Of a stretch of 64,000 nt of DNA, positions 36,219-47,149 are shown piece by piece. The translations under genes and the position numbers were made by a program. The number at the start of each line of letters is the position of its first letter. Within the stretch, counting starts at the first letter, position 1. This DNA comes from Karstenula rhodostoma CBS 690.94 (taxonomy: Eukaryota > Ascomycota > Dothideomycetes > Pleosporales > Didymosphaeriaceae). Below the pieces are notes generated by a model that did no database searches, had not been told where the DNA came from, and worked only from the letters and a program-made list of their open reading frames with translations. The stretch is from the NCBI GenBank assembly GCA_010093485.1, contig MU001515.1, positions 682,672 through 746,671 on the forward strand, written 5' to 3'.

Positions 36219-36875
36219 GTAGACGATACGAGCTCTTTTACGCTGGAAGTTTTTCTTTGTTATTTCTAACTTGCTTTGTAACTACACATACTCCGTATTA
36301 GTTACAAAACACTAGATAATCGTATCCAAGTACACTAAAGCGCCTGTAACTGTTACTACATGATTTCAGAGCGCATGCTTACCCGTTTTACCAACATCGC
36401 GCCGCTCCTGTACAGAGCCGGCTCCCCAGGTTACCCATCCCAACAGACTCCCCTTTTGCCACGGCTAAAGCGGACGCTAAGTTTGGTCAGCATTTACCGC
36501 ATCCAGCCATAGACTCCCACCTTCTTGGCTAGGCGGAGTGAGGGCGGACCGCGCCACTAGGCCCATGCATGTAGATCACCTTACGCCCCGCGACTAAAAT
36601 TTCGCGCATGGGGCAGACCACGCCTACACCCCGCAACCAGAATTGGCGCATGGGGCGGACTTTATGTTACTGCTACCTCTGTAGCCGCATTGCCTCTGCG
36701 ATGTTTAGTTGAACCGGACGCGGAGAATAGTAGGAGTGCAAGAGGTGCAAGGCGTTGGCTCGACCCAAGATTCCCAAATGAAGGTAGCAAGCTGCAAAGT
36801 AGGGATCGGCATGCCCGTGTGCGGCGTGGAAGCGTGTGCAAATATTCCAAGGAAGGGTGCTGCTAGGTCGCTATC
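36219..36875. other. Intergenic region between transporter and rhodopsin-like gene
   Basis: No supported gene. At 36,570-36,660 a short motif around gcgcatggggc(a/g)gac occurs twice, about 45 bp apart, each preceded by cgc-rich sequence and gcaacc-like or gcgact-like text. It is possibly a degenerate local duplication. Confidence 0.4.
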
Positions 36876-38102
36876 TCAGTTTCCAAGGCTGGAATCAAGT
36901 AGTGCCGCATGACTGCATATACGAATATATTCGAGAGGGGTGCTTAGGCTAATACTGTGGTTGCAGTTGTTCCTCGGCGTGAGCTGGTTCCGTTTGCTTT
37001 TCTTATCACCAAGGTTGTTGCTGTCGTTGACATTCTTGCTGAAATTCGAGGAGCCCCTGGTGCGGTTGCTGGAGAATAGGCCGAGGATTGAGCCGATCAT
37101 AGAGCCCAAGCCGCGGTTCGCGAATAGCCGGCCATAGGTGGGCAGGAATGTAGCAATGATGGAGCCGCTCGCTCGATTCTAGACCATAGCGAGCTCTGGA
37201 CGGCAATGGTTCCCTTTTCCTGCGCTGTGGTGACGAAGACGACGTTGAACTGGCGGTAAGAGTAGTAGAAACGGACCGACGAAGCGCCGACGCAGAAGTT
37301 GCCGAGCCACAGGATAAGGGAGACTTCGATCTTATTGGCTAGCAAGAGCTGCAACTGCCAGATGGGACGCAGGGACGGGCAGAGGACTGGAAAATCCAGG
37401 ACAATGCCGATGTCGAAGATGGCCAGGAGTGCAGTGGGGTAGTCGTGGTTCAAGTCCACAAGCTGGCGCTCGGGGTGCCACGCGGACGAAATAGGGTTTG
37501 TGCTGAAGAACTGGATCTGATAGAACTTGTTAGATGAGTTTCGCATAGAACATCGTGCTGGTAAACATACGATAGATGTTCCAACCATCCATACCGAAAT
37601 AAGGAAGATTCCCACGTTACGCACCGTTATAAATGGATTCCAAATGAAAAGACGTTTGTAAAACTCTAAAATAGAAACTTTACACAGCCCGCTTGCGACG
37701 GTTGTGGTGATAATATCGGAAAAATAAATCTACGGGCACTGGTTAGAACACGCGATAACTGTTGTGTGGGTCTTTGTTAGACTTTAAGTCTACCTCGAAG
37801 AGTAGTTGCGCTCCCTGCACTGGATCCATCTTATTGTTAGTGTAGTCCAGCCCCAACGTTGCCGCTCCCATGATGGTGGTTAATATGCAACCATAGGTGA
37901 CAATGAGCGCGGCAATGATAAGCATCAGGTCCACAGTAAACCACTTGTCGCGCGCAGAAATACGCGCGCAGTACACGCGCAGCCCCAATGTGATGGTAGC
38001 CAGGTCTAGGAAGACGATGATGACCGAGACCAGCGTGGTGGTGGAAGGGGACGGTATGGGCGCATCAGGAGGCGTGCTTGTGGTTTGAGGAGTACCTGAC
38101 AT
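36876..38102 (-). pseudogene. Fungal rhodopsin-domain (PTH11/SAT4-like) membrane protein, one-base deletion
   Basis: The ATG is at 38,100-38,102. Exons are 37,794-38,102, 37,571-37,729 and 36,876-37,516, with introns 37,730-37,793 and 37,517-37,570. The sum is one base short of 370 codons. The protein has the seven-span layout of the fungal rhodopsin-domain family: TLVSVIIVFLDLATITLGLR, LMLIIAALIVTYGCILTTIM, then FYKRLFIW, a PERQLVDLN loop, LAIFDIGIVLDFPVL and WLGNFCVGASSVRFYY. After WSRIE the frame is lost at about 37,165-37,172; shifting by one base restores GSIIATFLPTYGRLF, the family's usual continuation, through to the stop. The deletion removes the last part of the domain and the cytosolic tail. 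Family members include PTH11-type receptors, but most are uncharacterised. Confidence 0.75.
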
Positions 38103-38760
38103 GGTAGTGGACTGCAAGTGTCAGGCAATGGCGGACCTGTATTGTAGAGTTGGCTGAATTCCAGACAGAGGAGGGAAGGTGGTGCATGTTAACGAGGAAC
38201 TCCCGCCGAGCGACTCGAAAGGGACATCGTAATTTATCAGCGTTGGCGCATTACCAAGGTGTCCTGGATGACAGTTATAACCACTGCGTCTCTCAAGTCT
38301 GGAGCAGAAGCCTTACATAAATCCTCTACGATTCCGTTACAGGGACACGCACTCATTCGGGCTTGCACTCCCCATGCACCAGCCTGAGACGTTCTCGCGC
38401 CCCATATATACAGTATGCGATAAGGTGGCATGCAGCCCCCTTGGTTTTCAGGCTCCGACAGGCCAGCGCCATAGCTATCGATACAGACTGCTACCGATGG
38501 ATTGTCACCTGCCTTTTTGTTCGGCGTCGGTGGGATAGGCCGACGACGGACCGAGAACTGGGTGTACTGGCTACTTATTCTAACAAACTAACATGGTACC
38601 TGCCACCAAATCAGGGCCACCTAGACGTCTCCTCGGCCTGAGCAGTGTAATTTGTACATGTCAAATACAGGGTACAGTCTACTCGCTTCGACGTTGCACC
38701 GAATGTTTGTCCTTTTCACGGATGTCAGGGACGCCCAGGTACTCTCGAGCTATGCCTTCG
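38103..38760. other. Intergenic region, nothing recognised
   Basis: About 650 bp between the rhodopsin-like gene and the P450 relic, which point away from each other. This places the former shared promoter here. No open frame or motif convinces. Confidence 0.4.
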
Positions 38761-38795
38761 TTTAATTCCTCCCTATAATCCTCGTACTTGACTAG

Positions 38796-39878
38796 CTCCT
38801 CTTGAGCTCGGTGAGCGCGCTGCGAAAGGTATCATTTGCACCCTATGGCCTATCTTTCTTCTTTCGCTATACCGCCAATGTCATCTTCACGTTGAACGCC
38901 ATCGGAGCTATCGGCAATGGCTACGACAAGGTAGGCCTCGAAATTCCTCACTGGAACACGTCCTTTGCACTAAACACGACGTAGTTTTAAGATAAAGAAT
39001 TTTATTTCCTCCGCTCTGACGCAGATAATGTTGTGCTGCCCCCCATGGCTGTTCCGGAGCTTAGCACGCTGCCGTCGAACATCACAAACGGTACCAAGGC
39101 GCCGGGGGACGACCTCATGGGGCCCTACACTCGGCTTAACTTCATCTTGCAGTCGCGCCTATACCACCGCGTTGTCTAGCGCAAGGTAATCCTCAACCTG
39201 AGCCTACCCACCCCGCACCTCGAGGACCAGCTGGGCAAAGCCGTCGAGGCTTTGTTTCTCGAGGTGGTAAATCGAGGCTGGACTGTAGTCGAGCTTTGCC
39301 CTCTACTGCTTTCTGTAACGGCGCGCCTGTCTGCTAGAGCTTTTGTGGGCACCACCTTCTGCCGCGAATCACGCTAGCTGAGCTCAGCTGTTAACTTTGT
39401 TGAAGACTGGAAGTCGCCACGCTCTATGCATAGGAGGAACTATAGCTGACACCTCCTAGTCTTCCGAGTAGTAGTTATTTTCCGTGCCTTCCCTAACTGG
39501 CTGCAACCTATCGTCTGTGTCTTCGTGTCTAGCTACTGGCGCGGCAAGGGCTACTCCTATAGCACTCGCAAGGTCCTCGGCCTATATATCTAAGAGTGTC
39601 TCAATGCTTTGGACCAAGGAAAGGAGCTAAGAGAGGCGTTTCTGGAATCTAGTGTGCTTAACTGGCTCTTTAACATCGCTGAGCACGAGAAGCGCAATAT
39701 AGCCTGCCTTAACCACATGGAAGATGTCCTCTCGTTCGTAGGCATCTTACACTAGTGTGAGGCTGGTGAATTACTACGGCTAACCCTTGACTGTCCTTCT
39801 GCTGCAGACCCAGAGGCACCACACTACAGTACTATAAATGGGCTACTGCAACCGGACGTCTTCATTACTCAAATGTGA
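38796..39878 (+). pseudogene. Cytochrome P450 relic (ent-kaurene-oxidase-like), six in-frame stops, heme domain missing
   Basis: A single frame with one intron (38,931-38,984) gives P450 N-terminal sequence: NAIGAIGNGYDK, FYFLRSDADNVVLPPMAVPE, DLMGPYTRLNFIL, ARLSARAFVGTTFCRES, FRAFPNWLQPIV and an I-helix approach (NHMEDVLSFVGILH). The order and wording match fungal P450s of the CYP503/ent-kaurene-oxidase-like type. Stops lie at 38,988, 39,177, 39,375, 39,447, 39,591 and 39,753, all in phase with no indel across about 890 bp. Five are TAA or TAG at CAA/CAG-like positions; the TGA at 39,447 may lie inside a second intron. The K-helix ExxR and the Cys heme loop are absent, so the 3' third is lost. 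Such enzymes oxidise the cyclase product, which ties it to the diterpene block. Confidence 0.75.
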
Positions 39879-40131
39879 TACTTCGCGAGCTTGGGCAAGC
39901 CACGGCAAAAGACAATAACAAAACTTGGTGGGGTGGGAAAGCACTCTTTATTACTATAACAGGCAGTAAGTGGGGGCCCCTGGATATAATAGAAGCTGTA
40001 TTGGTATATGATACATAAGGGCCAGCGCTCTGGCTATGAGATATCAATCTATCTACAAAGTATACTCGAAGGCTGTAGCTATAGAGTTCCCTCGAAGGCT
40101 GTAGTTATGGGAATTTACTCAAAACTTGTAG

Positions 40132-41202
40132 CTAAGAGTCGGGTTCGACCTCATTATCGATTTCAGTGAGCAGGATACGGATCTCCTCGGCCTTTGCGGC
40201 GCGAGTACCATTATGTTCAGCAACGGCCACAGCGTCAAGTTCGATAGCCTCGATTTCCTTAAGGAGGTCCTTTAACTTCTTAATCTCTTCATCCTTTAAG
40301 CCACCCTCGTCGACGCGCCGCATGCGTTGTTAAGGCGAGTCAGACCAAATGTCATCGAAGGCATAGTCCATCCTACGGCCAATCACATGCATCTTGTCTA
40401 TGTTTTCCTAAGGATGATGGAGTTCCGCCGGCAGCCGATCCGCCTCTTCCTTAAGTCTATTCCATTTGAATAATAAGACATCGTACTCGGCTCGAGTATA
40501 ACGGGTCGTGCTCTCGATTACAGTGTCCATAAGTGCCAGCTGCGTCTTCAGCGCCCTGATACCATTCACACACCGCTCACCCTCCTTAAGCCACGATTCC
40601 ATAAATGATGCTTCTTCCTCATCATCATGCATAGCCTTGATATCGCGCCTCAGCCGCTTTTTTGGTCCCCCTTTGTTAGTGCATTGGCAAAGCACAACGC
40701 GCCTTTTTGCCCCCCCTACTTCATTGAGTCACCCTACCTCATAGTCAATCTCTACAATATAGCCTTGATATAATACTTCCAGTCGAAGCTAGTTACTTCG
40801 CCGATTGGTCCATTTGTAAAATGGAAGTATTCGCTGCAAGACTTGGTCCGAACCTGATTCTCGAAATATTCCATGCGACGAAGGTCTTCGTCTGCCACTT
40901 CGTTTCCCTGCGCAATCTTGGTCTCAAGCGTTGAGTGGTATGGATTGGAGTTGTTCTAAGGTGTCGAAACCTGGGAGCGAACTCAACTCCCAAGTATCCC
41001 TAATCTTTTGTTCCACAGTCGCGAAATCGGCTTGCAGTGCATCCAGATCCCGCTTAAGAGTGCTCTTCTTCTGCTTGTACATCTTCAAGCTTTCGAGGAG
41101 TACATTGCCCTGGGCTAAGGTTTCCCCAACGTGATCCCATACTAGTAACTTGGGCTGGAGCTTCGCGAACTCAGGCGTCTTCGTGAGTGGACTGTTCGCC
41201 AT
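40132..41202 (-). pseudogene. Coiled-coil protein gene broken by an insertion, stops and a frameshift
   Basis: The ATG at 41,200-41,202 is followed by a helical protein (LLESLKMYKQKKSTLKRDLD). After LEQLQSI the frame shifts near 40,930-40,945 and continues ETKIAQGNEVADEDLRRMEY. It reaches FDWKYYIKA, where 128 bp are inserted. Beyond the insertion the frame resumes at IKAMHDDEEEASFMESWLKE. It then runs through TAG at 40,408-40,410 (before ENIDKMHVIGRRMD) and TAA at 40,330-40,332, both at CAG/CAA-like positions. It ends in another heptad-rich helix (LKDEEIKKLKDLLKEIEAIE) at 40,132. The protein would be about 310 residues and mostly coiled coil. I do not recognise the family. A TATA box lies 82 bp upstream. 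Confidence 0.7.
40631..40771 (+). mobile_element. 128-bp repeat insertion flanked by a 13-bp direct duplication
   Basis: The 13 bp atagccttgatat occur at 40,631-40,643 and again at 40,759-40,771. Removing one copy plus the intervening 115 bp restores the coding frame of the host gene (YYIKA followed by MHDDEEE), so this is an insertion with target-site duplication or a very similar event. The insert, from about 40,646 to 40,758, matches copies A, B and C of the repeat in the left AT block. It keeps nearly all the C and G that those copies have lost. It is too short to encode anything: either a tiny non-autonomous element or a trapped element end. Confidence 0.8.
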
Positions 41203-41283
41203 CTTTGCAGCTTCTGTGGGGATGGTGTTTTTTCTTTTATGGTTGTGAGTTGATACTAATATCTTTGGGGAGGGCTCCAGGGG

Positions 41284-41291
41284 TTTATATA
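41284..41291 (-). promoter_or_regulatory. TATA box of the coiled-coil gene
   Basis: The coding-strand reading is TATATAAA, 82 bp upstream of the ATG at 41,202, in a GC-neutral context. It supports 41,202 as the true start. Confidence 0.5.
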
Positions 41292-41539
41292 GGCTCAAGC
41301 TAAAGTGCAATGTAAATGCACAAACCTTATTAAAGGAGAAACTTGGGCATTGTGCAAGTAAATCGGTGAAAGATCTGTAATAGGCATACATATTTTCCGC
41401 CATATTTACTCACAAAGCCGTTTGAAGGTTGTAAAAACCTAAGGTTTTAGCCTGGAACAGATACAGTTCCTGCCGGTCTTAGACTACTAGGCGGGAGATT
41501 AGACTATGCATACCAGAGCGAGTCTGTTGCTAGTAATAA

Positions 41540-42751
41540 GCGATAGAGCTATGCGGGCATCAAACCCTGGTTTAATAAGACAGAAAGTCACTCATGTCAC
41601 CAGAATCATGTTGAAACCGGAGAGGACTAACCCGTTGCGGCATCCTGTTGCGAGTGTACAAAAGGAATTGGGCGTAGTTCCTACTAACGGCCCGAACGGC
41701 TCCATGACCGGGTTGTCTGAATTGAAAGAGAACCTGGATAGGGACAGGGTTCGCCATCCGTCATATACCGCGTATCCACTTAAAGCCGTGAACCTGTGCA
41801 CAGATATGATCGTGAACAGGGTTACGTCTCCTAACCAGAAGGCAATGGGAGTTGAGTTGAACGATGGTCGGGCTTCCCATGCGAAGAAGGAAGCTATCCT
41901 CTGTGTAGGCGCATACTGTAATCCACAGCTCCTAATGTTATCTGGCATTGGCCCTGAGAATCCATCTGCGAATGGAATTCCTATCATTCGTGACTCTCCC
42001 GGAGTCGGGCGGAACCTGTTCGTCCATTTCGCTGTGTACATGGCCTTTCGCCTACGCGATCCAGCAGATAACCTAGCTCTCAGAAGTCCGAGCTGGATAA
42101 AGCCGTCTCCTTTCAAGGGTCTGCCCCATGGTTGGGCTGTGAGCAGAAGATTGCCGCAAGAAGTATCAAAGAATTACACCAATAATGCTGCTGTGACAGA
42201 ACGAAATCTATTCCCCGTACTCACTGTGTATACACTTCCTGGCATACCCGGTATTCCAATCGATAGGACCCATATCGCCACAACTATGATGCTTCTGCTT
42301 CCAACGTCTTAAGGCACCGCGTCAATCAAATCTGCCTTGCTAGATACCTCGCCGTCTATTCAATCACACGACCTGGCCACTGACTTCGACCGCAATATGA
42401 TCCTGTGTGCTACTCATCGCACGATCAACGCGATGCTCGGAACGCAGACTATGAAGCAGTACATCAAAAGCGAGACTCCACCCCCAGGACCAGGCCTTGA
42501 CGGTCTTGATCCACTGACCCCAGGTGCCAGCGATGACGCAACATACAATGCGTTAGCAGGTCCGGGATGCAGCACCATCACTCAGGTGGTACTACTACGA
42601 TAGGAAAAGTTATCAATACAGAAGGCAAGGTTCTTGGTGTAGAAGGGCTCGAATCGCTGATGCAAGGGTGCCACCCTGCCCTCTCAGTGGACATCCTCTA
42701 GTCTCGCTGTATGCAATGGCTAAGCTGTTGGCGAGCTTTATAGTAGCTTAA
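41540..42751 (+). pseudogene. GMC oxidoreductase relic (5'-truncated, frameshifted)
   Basis: The C-terminal two-thirds of a glucose-methanol-choline oxidoreductase is readable: EAILCVGAYCNPQLLMLSGI, the PROSITE-like GMC signature region, then DSPGVGRNLFVHFAVYMAFR and THIATTMMLLLPTS. A TAA at 42,310-42,312 (CAA-like) follows, then GTASIKSALLDTSPSI and SETPPPGP. A one-base shift near 42,565 leads to HHHSGGTTTIGKVI, which carries the family's catalytic His region. A second shift at about 42,650 leads to RIADARVPPCPLSGHP and YAMAKLLASF, ending with TAA at 42,749-42,751. The N-terminal FAD-binding GxGxxG part is missing. Family members are FAD-dependent alcohol, aldehyde or sugar oxidases common in fungal clusters. 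It is dead as it stands. Confidence 0.75.
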
Positions 42752-44593
42752 CCTCTCCAGAAAAATAGGTGAATAGATTGTTTCAGTGCGTTGAGCACGC
42801 ATGAACAGTCCCCGAAAGGGTTTGCGATCGACGGATCCATTCGTTATGTAAACCCACATCTGCAACATGAGGAGATTCGAAGGCAACGAGCGATACCATG
42901 ATTGTCTCGTACCAAACGGCAGACTAGAAGGCACCGCAGGAGCGCAGCCACCCAGTTCCGCCCGCCTGTTGGCACTGCCACCTGCTGTGAGAGCAGTGCC
43001 GTTCATCCAAAGCACCCAAGGTACGAGAATCCTTTGGAACGTCGCAGATGATTTGGCCCCAAGCTAACAGATGACCCAGTCTTCTCATGGCTGCTGCTGC
43101 GCGAGGCGCTGGGGCTCTCCAGTCCAGCGATTGCCTTGTTTGCAGTTGAACGATTGACCGGAAATGGCGAGAGTGTTGTTCACACTGATGATATGTATTG
43201 GTGCATGTCAGCGGGGCCAGGGCAGACCACGCCGCAAGTCCGTTTTATCCGGCCACCAGAACGTCTGCAGCGCAACCACGCCTCAATATCGATCCTTACA
43301 GCAACAGCAGAAGTGGTCACACAGTAATATCGATTTCGCTTGCAGGTCTCGGTATCCGAGCATCTTAGTCCTTCCCTATGTCGCAGTGCTGCCCTTCACC
43401 CCTCGCCCCGCCCAGGCGTTTCCGTCACCATGAGATTTCTTGGTTTGCAGGGCATAGGGATCAACAACCAGGTAATACTTCAGCCAAATCCCAAACAGGC
43501 AACTGGCTCGCTATCATTGCAAGGTCTAAAAACATACGTCATCCACTCACAACGCTTCCGTTTGTATCACTTTTGGACGGCAGTCCATGTCCATGTCCAT
43601 ATTTGTCTATCACTTTACGGGTCACTACTTTGTAGTTCGAGTCAACAATCAGAAAACCAAAAACATACGTGTTCGGAATATCAATTGCTCCAGGCCGCTG
43701 ATTGGTCCATTGGGCGCTCTGAGACACAAGCCCAGGGCGCTGTACTAGCATCTTTCTAAAGCGCTTCATCTCACTGCCAGCGGCCATGCTACACTTTCGA
43801 GGTGGTGATCAGAGCGGAGGGCGTTGGCGAAAAATCATGCGCCGTGGTTGTCCGGCTTGGCGCCAGAGACAGCCACTTTGCAGCGTCGTCCTCCGAGTGC
43901 GCCATGTGCTTCAGCGAGCGGACCAGCGCGTCTTGGGCTCAGGCAGAGGAGCATGCTACCAAGGCGGCCGAGTTGGTAGCTCAGATGAGCTCAGCAGAGG
44001 AGCTGTCCCAGGCGCTGCGACTGTAACGGCCCAAAGTTCATGGCGTGCGGAGGCGGCAGCCCAGGATCCGAAGTCGCGCCAAGACACGCCAAGCCTCCCG
44101 CGCATCCCCTTCTCTTTCTCGACTCCACAACCACTGCACCACCACCACCACCACCACCCCCACCACTACCGACCCCCGCACGCATCCCATCTTCGACACT
44201 CGTTAGCCCCGCCGATACGCATCTTTCACAATCGCTCCTCGGACGCTGCGCCCGCTCTCTCCTCTGCCGACACTTGCCCGTCTTCGCTTGTCCGCGTCTC
44301 CCTTCGGCCCGCCATCCTTGCGATTCTCACAAGGCCCTTCGGCCAGGGTGCACAGTTGTCCTCTGCGTTGCCGCACAGGCACTGGCGCTCTGCGCTGCGG
44401 GGGGCGGGTTCGAACAGACACGGGCAGCGGACACGCCAGGGTCGGTGGTCGTGAGCTGCGCGCGACACGAACACGAACCAACAGAGTCGGGCTGCGACGC
44501 GACCAGCACGGCAGGACACGATACGGCGCAACACAGCCAGGGCGGGCGGGTCGCCACTGCACTCTGGCAGCGGGGCGTAGATAGAATTGGATA
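42752..44593. other. 1.8-kb stretch without a supported gene
   Basis: Normal base composition. Short frames conflict on both strands. The plus frame at 43,802-44,026 ends in a helical AEEHATKAAELVAQMSSAEE piece that could be an exon, but I see no partner exons. A CAC/CCA trinucleotide tract lies at about 44,131-44,165. The 400 bp before the next gene are very GC-rich. Confidence 0.4.
44131..44165. repeat. CCA/CAC microsatellite
   Basis: About 35 bp of nearly pure cac/cca trinucleotides, which reads as poly-His or poly-Pro in different frames and inflates spurious open frames here. Confidence 0.8.
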
Positions 44594-46148
44594 ATGGCTT
44601 ACACATCTCTCCTCTCCCAGATACCGGCATTGACCTACTCATCCGACCCTGCAGCCTTGTCATCATGTCGCCTTACCATCAAGTACTCTGCAGCCCTCAA
44701 GCAGGCTGCCCTGTTCCTGCGCATCTCCCTGCACATCCACGGCTTTGATGATGTGCAGTCGTTATCGCTGATGTATCAGGCTGACAACCTTAGCTCCATC
44801 TTCGTGCAGCCCGCGACCGAGATACTGTCTCCGGATCAGCGCAAGGAGATCGCGAGGCACATCACACCCGCCGCCAAGACATTGCACCTAAACCTCCACC
44901 GGCCATGTCTTATACAGTGCCCACCTTCCGCGCGAAACCTCGCGCCCAAGACAGGCCATGAGAACGCTTTCCACCACCTTCAAGAGCTCACCCGTGCAAC
45001 AGTGGCCAGTGTGATATTCGACGCCAACTACATCCACGAGCAACATTACGCTGCTTTTTTCCGGCTTACCACTCGCCCAGATCAACTAGCTGGCCTTTCA
45101 GCCGACGAACCCCATGCTTCTAGACACAAGGACTGGACCGTCTTTGTGCCTGCCGAAATCATCCACAGAGCCATCGCCGAGGAGGGTGGATCCGACGCGC
45201 CACCTCTATACACCGAAGCGCCTGCGAAACGTGCCGCCAGCCCCTCGACCCCCTCCCCGCCTCACAAACACAGACGCAAACCGAACCCGCTTAGACCATC
45301 CCCAGCCACGTACACACCACCATCGCCCACCGAGAAGGCCACAAGCACCACGGCATCGCCCAAACAGCAGCTTTCTTCGCCAGCACCGCTCCACTCGCCA
45401 GGCATTCAACATCTCGTCGCAAATGCAATTGAGTCGCTGCTTCCTCAGGCCTTGGAGAAGGCTCGCGAGACGGAAAAGAATATGGTCGAGGAACAGCTTC
45501 CTGAGGCTCTACAGAAGCTAAGTTCCGGAGTATTACGCAGTCGCTTTGTCCACTAATGTCACACAGATCCTGCCTGGCGTGCTCGCTCGCCTGTTCGTGG
45601 TTGCTTCCTCTTCGCTGACGCCCCAGCCTCATATCAAACCCGATCTCAAAGACGATCCTGCAGTCGATGCCGAAGCCGACGCCGACGCTGATACCGATAT
45701 CAAGGACCTCATTGCTACGCGCATACGGCAGATTGCCCAGAAAGAGCTCGAGGAGATGCACGTCGAAGCCTCACGCGACGCCGTCCACGAGCTCGAAGAG
45801 GCGGCTGACGACCTCAAAGCCGACCTGAACGAGACCAAAAATGAAGGCATCACCGAGCTGCAGAACGCCTCCGAGAGATCCTTGAAGACCTTCCAAGACA
45901 TAGCTGCCGAAGTCGTGAAGCAGATGGCGGAGACGCTGGAGGGACACGCCGACGACGTGTACACGGCAGTCTGGGACGACATTAGTGACCTGGTGGCGAT
46001 CAAGGGGACCATGAGTGAGAAGATGAAGAGAAGGATTCTTGTGAGGGCAAGGCAGGTGTTTGAGAAGGAGAGGGTTCGACGGAAACGGCTAGGTACTGCG
46101 TGCATGCAGGACAAGGGTGAAAAGGAACGGGGGCAGGCAGATCTGTAG
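44594..46148 (+). CDS. Hypothetical two-exon helical protein (505 aa)
   Basis: The ATG is at 44,594. Exon one (44,594-45,529) and exon two (45,567-46,148) are joined over a 37-nt intron (GTATTA donor, CACTAAT branch, ACAG acceptor), giving 506 in-frame codons with the stop. Residues 1-190 look folded (LKQAALFLRISLHIHGF, QELTRATVASVIFDANYI). Residues 200-275 are a Pro/Ser/Thr-rich linker with a basic HKHRRK patch. Residues 280-505 are helical and charged, interrupted by an Asp/Ala run (AEADADADTD), and end in a very basic tail. The plan resembles the 593-aa protein at 16.6-18.3 kb (folded head, acidic middle, coiled C-terminus) without visible sequence identity. Family and function are not recognised. 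No lesion seen. Confidence 0.7.
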
Positions 46149-47149
46149 CAGCAGTGACGCTTCCAGACCAGGGTGGGTCGTGCTATTTGCCTGGTACCTG
46201 CGCATGTTGAATGGAAGCATATCTCTCATGCAAGGGCAGTGACGTATGCACAGCAAACCCCGTGTAGTAGACGTATCCTTCGCCTACCACCGGACGGCTT
46301 CCACGCCAGCTCGCTCGTCGACAGAATACACTTGCAGATAGCGTCCACATATGCATGCACCAACTTCTCCGGCTATCTCATGGTCTGTACTACTCCCCGT
46401 GAAATACTTCGAGTGAGGGATTCAGACTGGCTGGATAGGGCTGCACAACGTTGGCAGCCACCCACTAAGGGAAATGCACCCCTGTTTCCGCTGCTCCATT
46501 ACCATCCCAATACAGCCGCGGACCTTGTATAGCCTATTCTCACCACCCGTACAATGGAGCACGCAATCCATGCCTCAAAGGCCAAGCAAACTACACAGTG
46601 GTTATTTTTCAACTGCTCCAGCAGCAAGTTCTCAGTGTTGGTGTATTATCCACCCGCGCGATCGAGCAGCGCAGCGACTATCAAGTGCGGAGAGGATTTG
46701 TAAAACAGTGTGTCAATTGTGCGCCGGCTGATATGACTGTTGGCGGGAGTGGGAAGGGTTGGCGGGGTTGTCATTACAGTTGGTGGTGGTTGTAGCAAGG
46801 TTCGAAGATATGGTGCCGGGTAGGGAGGCGATTCCGGGCGATGTCTCGCTGAGGCTGGTCACAACAAGAATGGATCAAGGGAAAAGCATTGTCACAGGAT
46901 ATCAAACGCCACCCGCTAGGCAACAGACCTCTAGAATATGAGTCGCTTCGTGGATTCAAGGACACCTGGACATGGACAATATCCCATCGTATCCGCCTTT
47001 CCAATACCACCCACCCGCGACCCACCAAATATCGGTACCCAAACTCCAGCACCGCGTCGCCCTTATATAGAGCCGACCCTCCGGGCTACAAAGCCTAACA
47101 GACTCGTGAACACCAACCAAGCGCCTCTAGCCATGCCCATACACCACGC
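46149..47149. other. Convergent intergenic region, nothing recognised
   Basis: About 1 kb between the 3' ends of two convergent genes. Short open frames only, with no domain, repeat or RNA motif that I can support. Confidence 0.45.

Noticed and set aside
43786..44454. 222-codon plus-strand frame with a His run
   Set aside because: The His run comes from the CCA/CAC microsatellite; no domain and strong GC bias explain the open frame.
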